Source: Acanthosepion esculentum (Eukaryota; Mollusca; Cephalopoda; Sepiida; Sepiidae). Taken from it: a DNA stretch of 64,000 nucleotides. Positions within the stretch are counted from its first letter, which is position 1. Each line of letters starts with the position of its first letter. The stretch covers positions 61,846,102 to 61,910,101 of the forward strand of contig OZ038500.1 of the NCBI GenBank assembly GCA_964036315.1. The letters are read 5' to 3'. Below the pieces are notes generated by a model. The model had not been told where the DNA came from. It did no database searches and saw nothing but the letters and a program-made list of their open reading frames with translations. This document shows, one piece after another, positions 44,182-55,214 of the stretch. A program made the position numbers and the translations under genes.

Positions 44182-44330
44182 AAAAGAAAGAAAAAGAAAG
44201 AAATAGAAATAAGGAAAAGTACAAAGAAAGAACAGGAGAATACAGAAAAGTCGAAAGAAAGAAGGAACAAAGAGGAAATGGAGAAAGAAGTTAAGAAAAA
44301 TAAAGAAAGAAAAAAATCATTTAATCTCTG
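43808..44330. repeat. Purine-rich (GAAA)n-type tract
   Basis: Irregular GAAA, GAAAAATA and GTAGAAAGAAAG units over about 500 bp. The minus-strand open frames of F, S and L are composition artefacts. Confidence 0.93.
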
Positions 44331-44982
44331 GCTACACTCACACAGTTAATTCTTTTTCTTTTTTCACTCCTTCTGCAGGTTTTTTTTTTTTTTTCATGAC
44401 ATCCATTTCCCCAGTGGAATGGAAAACCTAAAGAATACATTTCCTTCTCAATTTAACGCCTACCTTTTTTCATATCATCTCTAATTACTTGATTTCTATT
44501 TCGGGCCTTTCTTTCTCTCATTACTATATATTTATTCCCTTCCCTATTTTACCCCCACCCTGTTTATTTTTTCTAACTTACAGCCATTATTTTTACTTTC
44601 TTTTCTGTAGATTTTTTTATCCTGTCTTTTCGCTCAAAAAACGACCCCCCAAGGCTTAACAAACTAACGAGTTCATACCGAACGGTACAAGATAATCTAT
44701 CTTCCTCTTCTTTCTTTTTCTTCCCTAGCACCGAATTTCTCGTATCATTCGAAGTATTCCTAACTATATCATTTCCGCTAAATTAATCAGTTTAATGAGA
44801 TCGATCTCTAGCTTATATTTTCAGTGACAATGAGCGTTACAGCTGTACTGCTGTACTGGGATGGCAAAGTAGACATGGGAGAGTGGTTTGCCCAGCGGCC
44901 CACTCGGTCACTCACGCCCGATATTTTGACTAACCTTCCCACTCGAACAGAAGGTGGGACATGTGGGTGATCTGAAAACATA
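44331..44982. other. Stretch without recognised gene
   Basis: Pyrimidine-rich then mixed sequence. Nothing recognised up to the TA that borders the Tc1 element. Confidence 0.45.
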
Positions 44983-46566
44983 CAGTGGGTAGCAAAAGTA
45001 TTTAACACATTGGTTTTTCTTACCTATCTCAAAAAATAACAGATCAATTTCAAGGAAACTTATAGGAAATATTTAAACGAACAGTGTCAATCAAAACACA
45101 GAAGGAAAATTTAAAACCACTGTTTTGAGAAATATTTATTAACAATAAATAAAATAAACCATATGCAAAAGTATTTAACACCAATGCAAATATTATGCTA
45201 GAAGAGACGTGTCGTCATGATTCCTACCCATATTGATATGATGTGATATGTCGACCAATGACAGCACTGCACGACACTCAACTGGCTATTAGATAACAGC
45301 ACTGAGACACTGCAGCTATCCTGTTGCCCCTACTGCAAGAAAATGGTGAAAACAAAAGAATTGTCGAACGACATGCGCAAGAAGATCATAAAGAATCACA
45401 AAGATGGTAAGGGATATAGAAAAATCGCTCAAGATTTGAATTTGCTTGTGAGTACAGTTGGTGCTGTTCTTCTAAAATGGAAAGAATTCGATACTATTGA
45501 AAACATTCAAAGGAGTGGTCGTCCCCGTATCTTAAATGAGGCTAATGAGCATTGCATTTCCCATACTGTGAAGAAAAATCCATTTTCAACTCGTCGAGAA
45601 ATTCAGAATGATTTGAAAAATGCCGGAATTGAAGTTAGTAAAAATACAATTAAAAGATCACCGAATCGTGCAGGTCTCACTTCAAGATCACCGAGAAAGA
45701 CTCCATTACTGAAACGCCGACATGTACAAGCCCGATTGAATTTTGTAAAGAAATACAAAATTGAATCTAATGATTTCTGGGAGAAAGTAATTTGGTCAGA
45801 CGAAACGAAAATTGAGCTTTACGGACGACACATGCGCACTCATGTATGGAGGAAAAAAGGAGCGGAATACGAGCCAGCAAATACCATCCCTACAGTCAAA
45901 CATGGGGGTGGAAATATTATGATGTGGGGTTGTTTTTCCTTAAATGGAGTAGGAGAAATGAAAATCATCGAAGGAACAATGAATGCTGCAAAATACACTC
46001 AAATTTTGTCAACTCAACTCTTGAACAGTGCCACATCTTTGGGACATGGTCGTGATTTTGTATTTCAGCAAGACAATGACCCGAAGCATACTGCTAAAAC
46101 AACTAAGAATTGGTTTAATAATAATGACATTAATGTCCTGGAATGGCCAAGCCAGTCACCGGATTTAAATCCAATCGAAAATTTGTGGAAACTATTGAAG
46201 TTACGAGTTCATAAAAGAAATCCATCAAATTTAAACAAATTGAAGAAAATTGTGAAGAATGGGTCAAAATACCAAAAAGTACCTGCAAGAAACTAGCTGA
46301 AGACTACGGGAAACGACTGGAGGCTGTGAAGCAGAACAGAGGCTACTGTACTAAATATTAGTAAAGTGTGTTAAATACTTTTGCATATGGGTTATTTTAT
46401 TTATTGTTAATAAATGTTTCTCAAAACAGTGGTTTTAAATTTTCCTTCTATGATTTGATCGACAATGTTCGTTTAAATATTTCCTATAAGTTTCGTTGAA
46501 ATTGATCTGCTATTTTTTGAGATATGTAAGAAAAACCAATGTGTTAAATACTTTTGCTATCCACTG
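44983..46566 (+). mobile_element. Tc1/mariner element, structurally complete (1,584 bp)
   Basis: TA duplications at 44981-44982 and 46567-46568. The ends CAGTGGGTAGCAAAAGTATT and the inverse (…TTTTGCTATCCACTG) extend as ~200-bp inverted repeats. Each repeat has an outer and inner copy of CAAAAGTATTTAACAC, the IR/DR structure that binds transposase. It contains one transposase gene. TIRs show few differences, so the insertion is fairly young. Confidence 0.96.
45343..46361 (+). pseudogene. Tc1-type transposase, near-intact with one frameshift near the C-terminus
   Basis: The transposase excises and reinserts the element at TA sites in the nucleus. The open frame covers 317 codons (to 46296). 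An N-terminal paired-like helix-turn-helix occupies residues ~1-110, with the GRPR AT-hook-like motif at 59-62. The catalytic DDE domain has D153 (IWSDETKIELYG), the glycine box HGGGNIMMWGCFS at 187-199, D244 (FQQDNDPKHT) and E279 (SPDLNPIENLW): exactly 34 residues separate D244 and E279, the Tc1 DD34E spacing. Near residue 305 (about 46255) a one-base loss shifts the frame; the sequence downstream continues as Tc1 C-terminus (WVKIPKSTCKKLAEDYGKRL) to TAG at 46359-46361, giving the usual ~340 residues. All catalytic residues precede the break. Activity of the truncated form is unknown. Confidence 0.95.
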
Positions 46567-46569
46567 TAT

Positions 46570-46925
46570 GTGTGGTTGAGGACAAAAGCTTTCCAGTCAA
46601 CGTGACCAGGGTAAGGAAAAAATCGGAATATTTTACCCCTATATTTTTTGTGAAACAGGGAAGCGTTACTCTGGCATCGGAAAACCAAGGATTAGACTCG
46701 CTTCACATTTTGTTGCATCCTGTACGTAGAAGTGTATTTTTTATAAACAAGACATCTGATGATGGGGTTGATCATGATCTGCGTTCATATCCTCCCAAAA
46801 GTATCAATCTAAAGCAGATAGCCGTCATCTAAATTTCAATTCAACTCGCTGTATTGGGTTCTTTTTTGTGCTATTAATAATTATATCACGGTATAGCAAC
46901 ACCCTCACTTTCTCGTATATCTTCA
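46570..46925. other. Stretch without recognised gene
   Basis: A 92-codon plus-strand frame (46554-46832) begins inside the Tc1 end and has no recognised domain. It includes CATCTGATGATGGGGTTGAT, similar to a Penelope-type 3' motif seen near 53795. Confidence 0.35.
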
Positions 46926-46926
46926 T

Positions 46927-46931
46927 AGATC

Positions 46932-46963
<32 letters not shown>

Positions 46964-46965
46964 TC
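46927..46965. repeat. (GATA)n microsatellite
   Basis: About nine GATA/ATAG units. Confidence 0.95.
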
Positions 46966-47021
46966 AACAGAGATAGATAGAAATGTATATATTTAAGCCG
47001 AAAGCTTAGATTGGATTTAAA

Positions 47022-47760
47022 CATTTTTTTTTTAATCATATCACCCCAAGCAAGGCCGGAGGCCACTATCACGCAAGGGGTTAAAGAAGGGTTGGAGGAA
47101 GAGCAGATAGGAGTGGAAAGGGAGGGGATGTGGAGAAAGAGAAAGACAGTGGGTCGATCAAGGCAAGGGGGCCACAAAAGATCCGGAGCGAGAGCAGACA
47201 GGAATGAAAAATGAAAGGATGTGGAGAAGGGAAGTGTATAGATCAAGGCAACTGGAGATGTCGATTGACGCTACACTTAAACCGTTGGAGATTGTATTTG
47301 TCAGGGAATCAGTAATAGGGAAGGGAGTTCCATAGGCGAGATGTGCGAGACATGAAGCTATTGAAGTAGAAGAGACATCTACATCTAACAGTTTCCACGG
47401 TGTAGGGGTGGGAACGGGATGCCAGCCTGGTGGGGCGTTTAAATTCACGAGGCCTGGGGACAAGCGAACGCAACTCCTCAGGGCAATTACCGTGGAAGTA
47501 CTTGTAAAAAAGGCAGAGCGAGGCAACATCGCGTCTGTGAGAGAGCGACTGCAGACGAGATGACAGATCAGGGCCAATCACGTTGCCTATCCGTCTCTGG
47601 ATCTTATCAAGAACCCCGAGGCAAACAGCAGGGGCTCCAGACCATATATGGCAGCAATACTCCATGCAAGTGCGAATGATCGATTTATAGACTTGAAGGA
47701 TCGATTCCGGGGAGAAAAATTTCCTGGCTCGGCACAGAGAACCAACTTTCTTTGCGGTGG
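47022..47760 (-). mobile_element. LINE-A fragment, longest coding remnant
   Basis: The T run at 47023-47032 then TCACCCCAAGCAAGGCCGGA. Minus-strand frames cover SPRNRSFKSINRSFALAW-type sequence, MEYCCHIWSGAPAVCLGVL, IQRRIGNVIGPDLSSRLQSL, FYKYFHGNCPEELRSLVP and TSRLWNSLPYY, i.e. the region after the reverse-transcriptase palm. It has one or two frameshifts, and is similar to 39264-39905. Confidence 0.88.
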
Positions 47761-48205
47761 CTGATGCAACTGACTCTATGTATTATGTATCAATATGGTG
47801 CTTTCCTTTTGTCTTTCAACGATAATGTCATTAAGCTTATCAGACAATATGAAAGGAACTTACTTAAAATAAATAGACAAAACCGGTCTATATTATTTAA
47901 TGAAACATGCATTAATATATATATACACACACACACACACACATATATATGTGTGTGTCAACAGAGATAGATATATGTCTCAACAGATAAATAGATTATC
48001 ATCAGGCTTCGATTAATATGAACAAACTGCGATATATCTATAGCATGATGTAATTATTACCTGAATTTTGAATTTATGATGTTCTGTATGACTGAGAGGG
48101 ACTGACTTTAGTGCATTAACAAAGAAATAGGTTATGCTGAAAAATAAATATTCATGTAATTTTGTTATTATTATTACTGGAGTATAGCTAGCTAGCTAGG
48201 TACAT
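47761..48205. other. Stretch without recognised gene
   Basis: Contains an (AC)n/(AT)n/(GT)n palindromic microsatellite at 47918-47958; otherwise AT-rich. Confidence 0.45.
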
Positions 48206-48208
48206 ATG

Positions 48209-48213
48209 AACAC

Positions 48214-48277
<64 letters not shown>
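48209..48277. repeat. (GATA)n microsatellite
   Basis: About 17 units. Confidence 0.97.
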
Positions 48278-48880
48278 TTACCTATCTTCCAATTTTATTC
48301 ATTATATATACCACTGTCACAAAGAGATACACAACATTCATTCTGAGATTGCCTTTCAGTTTTCTTGACAAAGCACGAAAGAACATTTGGCATTGTCTCA
48401 AAACATCTTGTCTTTCGCAACAGTGAAGGTAAAAGAATTTAATATAGTTACCACCTGTACCGACTTTCCCTTTCCTTCATCGAAGGCACTAGAGCCATCG
48501 AAAAAAAAAACAGACTCCATCTCTTGTGTTAAGAAGCAAAGGAGTTGTCTCAAAACAATAATCATCTTCAAATGTCAAGGCAAAACAAGCACTGATACAC
48601 GGGCTAACATTGTAGACTAATTCCAATATAACACGATACCACAAGAAGGGACATGGTGTTATTACAAAACAGCCAGAGGGAATACAATGTGTCTTATTGA
48701 TATTTAATAAACTTTACTAAATAGGACAGAAGGGGAAATGACGGTAGAAGGGTTGCGATGCAGTCGGCTTCCTCCATTGATAAATCTGTTTTCATCTGGG
48801 GGCAAACATTAACTTCTGCCACGTACGGGAATTATGCAAGAAAAAAAAAGTACAGGGAATTATCGAACTGAACCCGTTAT
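48278..48880. other. Stretch without recognised gene
   Basis: A 77-codon plus-strand frame at 48387-48620 with no recognised domain. Confidence 0.4.
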
Positions 48881-49245
48881 TTAATCTACGAGATCGTACG
48901 CCCCGTAAAACATCGGGACAATACTCAGAAGCAGCACTACTCTACGAAGAGATCTCTGTCGAGCTACGCTTAACATGGGGGACAGAACATGATCAAGAAC
49001 TGTGCATACTACATTCCCTGAAGTTGTGGCAAAACGTATAAAAGTGAAACAGGCCGCCCACTAAAAGTAAGGCTGTAGAAGAAATGGAGCGAGCAATAAC
49101 TGAGCAGTACAAAAAATAAGAACTAGGCGAGATATCCATAGACATTTACAGTGTAACGAGAACAATCTACACACGTAGATTAAATAGAAGGTCTAGTTCG
49201 AAATTCCCTGAAGGTGAACCGGACCGACATACTCCTGAAGATGAG
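48880..49245 (+). pseudogene. Penelope-like element remnant (GIY-YIG endonuclease region)
   Basis: Around 49003-49090 one plus-strand frame reads AYYIP-stop-SCGKTYKSETGRPLKVRL, matching the Y.IPC.CGK.YIGETGRPL.xRL core of the GIY-YIG nuclease in Penelope-like elements; the cysteine codon has become TGA and another stop follows. Downstream, ACTCCTGAAGATGAGAAC (49221-49238) resembles motifs at Penelope-like 3' ends. Only this region survives. Confidence 0.7.
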
Positions 49246-49255
49246 AACAATAAAA

Positions 49256-49972
49256 TCTTACGTCCTGGGTATGACGATAAACTACATCCGCGTCCTGGGT
49301 ATGACGATAAACTACGTCCAACCAAAAGGCCGTCGATCCGATCAATCGGCTGGTCATGTCATGCCCCATCACATCTTACCCATCCCAAAACAACTACAAC
49401 TTACAATTAACTTTCCCACTCAAACCCTACACTAAATATACTAACACCTTACCCCTAAAATGTGATGGAAAGCGGTGGCTTAGGGTCAATCAATAGAAAA
49501 AAAAATTAAACAATGATGTTGCCAGCTATACGTTTTTGAAACAATGATGTTGCCAGGGATACGTTTTTGAAACAATGATGTTGCCAGGGATACGTTTTTG
49601 AAACAATGATGTTGCCAGCTATACGTTTTTGAAACAATGATGTTGCCAACTATACGTTTTTGAAACAATGTTTCCAACTATACGCTTTTGAAACAATGAT
49701 GTTGCCAACTATACGTTTTTGAAACAATGATGTTGCCAACTATACGTTTTTGAAACAATGACGTTGCCAGCTATACGTTTTTGAAACAATGACGTTGCCA
49801 ACTATACGTTTTTGAAACAATGATGTTGCCAACTATACGTTTTTGAAACAATGATGTTGCCAACTATACGTTTTTGAAACAATGACGTTGCCAGCTATAC
49901 GTTTTTGAAACAATGACGTTGCCAGCTATACGTTTTTGAAACAATGATGTTGCTAGCTATACGTTTTTGAAA
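49256..49972 (+). mobile_element. Composite minisatellite element, copy 3 (large B-array)
   Basis: Two A-units GTCCTGGGTATGACGATAAA (49260 and 49291), a hairpin CCGATCAATCGG (49338-49349), a ~160-bp core unlike the other copies, then about 15 copies of a 31-bp B-unit (ACAATGATGTTGCCAGCTAT plus ACGTTTTTGAA) at 49509-49972, one of them shortened. The array ends exactly where the mariner remnant begins. Confidence 0.88.
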
Positions 49973-50790
49973 TAAGTCTTAGTTCCTGCCGCAACTCTAC
50001 CTCATTTGGCAAGGATTTCCCACGAAGGTGGTTGTCTAGGAAATGGAACAGGTGGTAATCTGTTAGAGTAAGGTCCGGAGAATAAGGTGGATTGCATTGT
50101 GTCTCCGAGCCAAGTCGCTGTATGGTATAACTTGCCACCTGCGCCACATGAGGCTTGGCATTGTCATAGTGAGACATTACACCCTTGCGATTAACTAATG
50201 CTGTCTCCTTCTGCTTCAGTTCCTGTTACACACGTTCAAACTGATGCGAGTACAGATTGTGAATCTGTGTGGTTGGCCCGTTGGTAGTAGCTCACAGTGC
50301 ACCACTTGTCGACTACAGAGCATGATCTTGCATCGATGCAGAGGTGATCTTGTGGTGTGAGTCTCAAGATTCCGTGGTGACAACCAATGTATCAGAGAAG
50401 TACAATACAAGACCCACATTTCGTCACTGATGAGCATGCGATCAAATATGTGTACGTTGCAGTGTTGAGAAAGCAACCAGAAACAGACTGTTACTCATTG
50501 TTGCTTGTTGGCTTCGACAGTTTGTGGGATATCCACTTGCTTAACTTGTACGCCTTCCTTATGTGGTGCAGTTGAAATCTGTTTCGTCAGAAACGTGGAA
50601 ACGTTCGGCAAGCTCACCACAGGTTTGGCTGTTGTTCTCCTCTGTGGCCACCTTCAGTGTCTCATCATCCAGTACCTTGCCCGGCCACTGCATGGTTCAT
50701 TACAAAGGAATAGGTCTCCCGACCTGATCTTCTAGAATTAATTCCTGGTAGTGCGTTCACTCACAGCATTATCCACCAAAGGTTTGACGT
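49953..50790 (-). pseudogene. Mariner transposase pseudogene (DD34D), minus strand
   Basis: Read from high to low coordinates: AVSERTTRN with KIRSGDLFLCNEPCSGRARY (about 50770-50670), then LDDETLKVATEENNSQTCGE and LAERFHVSDET (about 50675-50580), MLISDEMWVLY (first catalytic D), WLSPRNLETHTT, HCELLPTGQPHR (50476-50216), and MSHYDNAKPHVAQVA (second D), CNPPYSPDLTLTDYHLFHFL (third D in TDYH) at 50177-49953. All three aspartates are visible, but frameshifts and stops separate them. The C-terminus runs into the 31-bp minisatellite. No TIR was found. Confidence 0.88.
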
Positions 50791-50799
50791 ATTCGAGCG

Positions 50800-51240
50800 A
50801 CTTGATTCGGTTACAGACAAGCCCACCGTAAAGGTATAAAGCAGAGAATCCCGAACCAGCTACTTCGACACCGCCAGGTTTTCACGCTTCTGCTCGAGCT
50901 AGGACTGATGCATGTGCGTATTGCACCTGCACTGGCCAAGAGCAATGCCCGAACCCCCATTGTTTTCCTGGCACGTGACGCACTCATTTGCGTATCAGTA
51001 ATCACTTCTTCCCACACAACGTTAAAAATGGCAAAGACTTTTTTGGTTATTTTATATAAGGTATGCTATATTTGTGCGTAAACGTGCTCAATATCCGAGA
51101 TTCAGCGTAAGTAAATATATAATTGGACACTTATGTCGATAGCATTCAGCGACAGTTTGTTTTATTCTTGAACGTAATCTTCAGGCCTGAAGATTATATT
51201 CATGCATAAGACACCTCTTGGTGTTAACACTAGTGTCCAC
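50800..51240. other. Stretch without recognised gene
   Basis: A 68-codon minus-strand frame (50811-51017) is unassigned; it could be a further mariner 5' flank. CTTCAGGCCTGAAG at 51180 is a 14-bp palindrome. Confidence 0.4.
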
Positions 51241-51244
51241 TTTA

Positions 51245-51440
51245 TATATATATATAATCACTGCACCCGGTACAAGGCAACAATGCTACTAAGACGCAAA
51301 GGGTCATTAGGAGTGAAAGAGAATGAAAAAGATTTTAGAAGGAACCAAAAACCCAATCTTACACAGAAAATAAGGGATAAACCTCTGCTCCAATTTAAAA
51401 AAAACCCGGGAGGTGTGTGAACCGGGCAATAGGCGAACTT
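51245..51440 (-). mobile_element. LINE 3'UTR fragment
   Basis: The complement matches 21527-21630 and ends GTAGCATTGTTGCCTTGTAC then a TA-rich tail (51242-51255), in the same style as the LINE-A 3' end but a different family. Confidence 0.6.
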
Positions 51441-52310
51441 ATCTACTCCTATTCAGAAGGAAAAATAATTAGTAAATAAAAATAAAATTTCAGAATTCAA
51501 GCGTTCACGTTAGAGGTATAGAGCTGAAGTATACTTTAAAAGAATCTGAAACAAGGAATATACTTCTATTCCTGTTTCCGTTACACTAGTCAATCAGGAG
51601 GCTCCTAGGATGACTTTGTAATCGGATAAATATTTTAACCATGTATAAGCTTAAACCAACTCTTATTTGAAGTTAACAAAGATGAGAATTTAAAATAAAC
51701 GGTGCATCAGCGCCACAGCTGTACACCAGCATAAAACAGCACTTGCTCTAATTCAGAACAATATTTTTTTTCATTGTTCACTGTACAAAAAACAATCTAT
51801 ATCATTTTGCAATTACTGATCTCAATGCGACCGTCAAACTGTTTACTTTCCCGAGTTTTCAGCTCGAAATGGCGGGAAATGTGAAATTGATATTGAGGTT
51901 CGTCTGCTCAGACTGAGGTTAATTGATGTGAAATGTTTACTTAGCCGCTCTCAGGAGAGGGATGAAGTCCCAGTGGAAGGGAAGAGAGACAGAGAGTAAT
52001 GGATGATATTCGTTTTTAGTTTCATTGCACAAAGGATATCACTAAGCTGGTTCTCGAATCTTTTTCATTAAGGGCTCGATTTATGTGAATATATATTTTA
52101 ATGAAGGATACTGACACATTCTTTTTTTTAAGTAGGTTACTGGGCGTTGCCTAGAATAAGTCAGGTTCTCTCATCAACCTTTTTTCAACTAAATTTGGAC
52201 TTAAAATCTTGTACATTTTTCCATAAAAATAACTTATGTAGTAAACGAAATCACTCAGATTATAAACGAAGTGCAGAGATATCAGCCTGATAATTTATAG
52301 CTGACAATTC
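51441..52310. other. Stretch without recognised gene
   Basis: AT-rich; no domain, RNA gene or known repeat recognised. Confidence 0.5.
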
Positions 52311-52314
52311 TTCT

Positions 52315-53075
52315 ATGTGCTATGTTCCTTCAGGACATGGGTGATCATAGCCCTCCACAATTTCCTGTCCCCTGTAGCTCTTAGTAAGGTTTGCTCTTTT
52401 GCTATCCCTAGCAGTTCCTGTTCTGACACCCACTTACACAAGCTCTTTAAGTAGGTTACTCAGTTTCCCCTCTTGCCTTCTTTCCTCACTATGCAGTCTA
52501 TAAATTTCAACTGTCTCTGAACATAAGTGCCCTTTTCGTTTTCATTTTCCTTAAAATTTTCTCGATACTCACAAATTTCGTCCATGGTATACTCAGCATC
52601 CTTCTGTTGAACCACATCTCCGTTGCCGCAAATCACCTCTTCATCTGTGAGGAAATTGTCCAGCATTCACTCCCGTATAGGAATACAGATACTACAAGGC
52701 AAATTTTTTTTCTTTGTTTCTAATGAACTTTTTCGGTTTCTTAATACTTTGCTTAGCTTTTGGAAAGCAACTTCCAGTGCGACTTCAGATTTCTGTGTCA
52801 CATTTTCCGTCGTCTGTTTCACTTCCAAATTTTCCTACTTACTTTATTTTGACATCTCGAATTCGTAGGTCATATCCTGATCCGGTTACACTTGCAACCA
52901 TACATTATATTTTCATGCAATAGTCCTTTCTTCACGCTTTCCTTTACTACATCTTCTAGGAGTTCCTGCAGCTTTTCTTCTATGTCTACTATCAACAATG
53001 TGTTATCTGCATATCGTATCTACTCTATCGCTATTTCCATAGGAAATGTTCAGATGAACTCTATTCTTTATTATC
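52315..53075 (-). mobile_element. LINE-C fragment spanning reverse transcriptase to C-terminus
   Basis: At the high end the complement gives IRYADNTLLIVDIEEKLQEL, with YADD mutated to YADN, then VVKESVKKGL. Lower coordinates give KAKQSIKKPKKFIRN and VGVRTGTARDSKR-type tail, and GYDHPCPEGT. Several frameshifts. The catalytic second Asp is lost. Confidence 0.82.
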
Positions 53076-53159
53076 ACCAGTTCAGATCTTTACTGCTTGG
53101 ACATGCCATACTACATCCACGGAGTCACATCATACTTATTTCCCCATGTTCCAAATGTT

Positions 53160-53440
53160 AGAAGGAAGTTTTATTTAGACAGCCCCCCCCCCCAGAACTG
53201 CCACTTTGTGGAACAGACGCCCATGTGGATGGTTTCTCGAACACTTTAATCTTGATCCTTTTATGTTCAGGGTAAATAGTTATCTATCCTTCTTATCCTC
53301 ATAATCTTCACTTCTTATCACCATCCCTTCCGTTCATATCACACACCACATTCCTAATTGCCATTTGGAATGTAAGCCTCCACCCTGAGTTGTTCTCGAG
53401 CCTTGTATTGAAAATATCATGGATAACGCATACGACAAAT
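53160..53440 (+). mobile_element. LINE-B 3' end
   Basis: AACTGCCACTTTGTGGAACA, CTCGAACACTTTAATCTTG, GTTATCTATCCTTCTTATCC and a 3'UTR with TAAGCCTCCACCCTGAG. Confidence 0.65.
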
Positions 53441-53905
53441 GAGGAAGTTTTAAAGAGATTAGAAACTACTAAACCACTGTGTCTACCGTAACATTAATAA
53501 TATTTAAGATGAGAACAATGGTTCGAATAACTAACGCTTACAATTACTCATCTCAAAAATTAAATAGAAAATTAACAAATGCAGCATAAAAATATCTCGA
53601 AACCATCCAATATTGAATACAAGAAGCTCCAAAAATGTAATTCCCAAAAAAACTTTCGGGATGACGATACGGCAATTATTTAAACATGTATTACTGTCAT
53701 CTAATAGTTATGAGTTCAATCTCTGGATCAGGTAGAAAAAAAACAGGGACAAAATAACACAATAATCAACAGATATCTTATATCAGTCTAACAAAGGACA
53801 CCTGATGATGGCCAAAGGGTACTTTTCCGACAATCGGCTTCTATAATAACATCTACAATAATCAAGGTGGAACAAACGTTCGTATAAATTAAATATACAA
53901 AGAAA
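53440..53905. other. Short LINE-C scrap plus Penelope-type 3' motif
   Basis: 53447-53500 reads TNEEVLKRLETTKPLCL (LINE-C). GACACCTGATGATGGCCAAA at 53787 resembles 3' ends of Penelope-like elements. The rest is unassigned. Confidence 0.45.
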
Positions 53906-53912
53906 CTGTTGA

Positions 53913-54325
53913 CCGTCCTAGGTATGATGATAAACTACATCCGCGTCCTGGGTAAGTCGATAAACTACATCAGAGAGCAAGACCTCTGTTCAGGAGGTTT
54001 TGAGGAGCGTGGAAGTACCTCTTAATTGCTAGTGTTTCCAGGTCCAACCTGACCCGGAGTGGGTAGCACTTGTTAGGTTCCCAATTATGGGCAAATAGTT
54101 AACCCTAAAACAGGTGCCAAAACACTATGAAAGTGTAAAAATAGATTTTAATACCATTTAATTTTGAAGAAAAATTATTACCAGCAATACATCATTACCA
54201 ACAATGCATTTTTGAAGAAAAAAATATTACCAGCAATAGATTTTTGAGGGAAAACTATTATCAGCAATACATTTTTGAAGGAAAAATATTACCAGCTATA
54301 CATTTTTGAGGGAAAAATATTACCG
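53913..54325 (+). mobile_element. Composite minisatellite element, copy 4 (most complete)
   Basis: Two A-units (GTCCTAGGTATGATGATAAA; GTCCTGGGTAAGTCGATAAA) at 53913-53972, hairpin ACCTCTGTTCAGGAGGT (53981-53997), core GGTCCAACCTGACCCGGAGT and TTAGGTTCCCAATTATGGGC, CAAAACACTATGAAAGTG, then five or six B-units (ATTACCAGCAATAC..., ATTTTTGAGGGAAAA) to 54325. Confidence 0.85.
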
Positions 54326-54850
54326 AAGTGATGCAGCACAGGAGAGGAATAAGCTCAAACGAGCTAAAATAAAAACAAATATAAAAATAAATTTTATCCG
54401 CCATCGAGAAATGTTAGAAAACTTTGTGTACCTTCTACGACCACACCTTAAAGATGTCTGCAAAGAGATATCTACATTTGTGTACATGCACGCCCTGTTC
54501 CCGGTAGTAAGTCTCACGTGTTCAAATTAAAATCTCTTTTCCACACAATATAACCTTTTCATATTTCACCAGTGGCTTACACCCTCTAACCAGTTAGCAC
54601 TCCCTATCACCAGTCCAATACTGACTCCCTTCAAGCAGTTGCATTTTTTAGAATTGAAGTAATTAAAGTATCATGTATTCGATACCAATATACTCAAATT
54701 GATTTAAAAACCGCTTGGTTTTTAATTTCTGCAATTTTTTTTTCAGCAACAGAATTGAAATCTAGATTGAAATCTCTTTCAAATTGTTGTATGGTAGGGT
54801 TACTCAGTCTTTCTTGTTTATGGCAGTAAATGTTAGACAATCTCCTCAGA
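54326..54850. other. Stretch without recognised gene
   Basis: Short open frames on both strands over 54306-54530; no domain recognised. Confidence 0.45.
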
Positions 54851-55190
54851 TGAAGAAGCAACAGAAATGTGGTTCCACAAAAGGATGCTGAGAATACCAT
54901 GGACCGAACATGTGAGCAACGACGAAATTTTACTGAAAATCAAAACAAAAAAAAAACACTTATACGTAGAATCAGGCACGTTGAAATTTCTCGGGCATAT
55001 AATAAGGAAAGGGCGATTGGAAAATTTGATACTCACAGGACAGATTGAAGACAACCGGGACAGAAGAAAACAACACATAACCTCCCTAGCAAACTTGAAT
55101 AAATGGATTCCTGAACACGGTTTAGGAGGCATAACAATAAGAGGTAGATTGTGGTCTTCAAACACTCGCCGCCACACATGGAAGTTTGTA
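54850..55190 (+). mobile_element. LINE-C C-terminal fragment, well preserved
   Basis: The open plus-strand frame (54867-55316) starts MWFHKRMLRIPWTEHVSNDE and continues LKFLGHIIRKGRLENLILTG and NKWIPEHGLGGITIRGRLW to about 55190, the standard LINE-C ending. Among the longest open LINE-C pieces here. Confidence 0.88.
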
Positions 55191-55214
55191 AACCATTCTA
55201 CTCGACTCACTACG

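Noticed and set aside
43827..44270. 147-codon minus-strand open frame
   Set aside because: Complement of a (GAAA)n-type purine tract; low-complexity F/S/L peptide.
49486..49972. CRISPR-like array of regularly spaced repeats
   Set aside because: Units are contiguous 31-bp tandem copies without unique spacers, in a eukaryotic repeat context.
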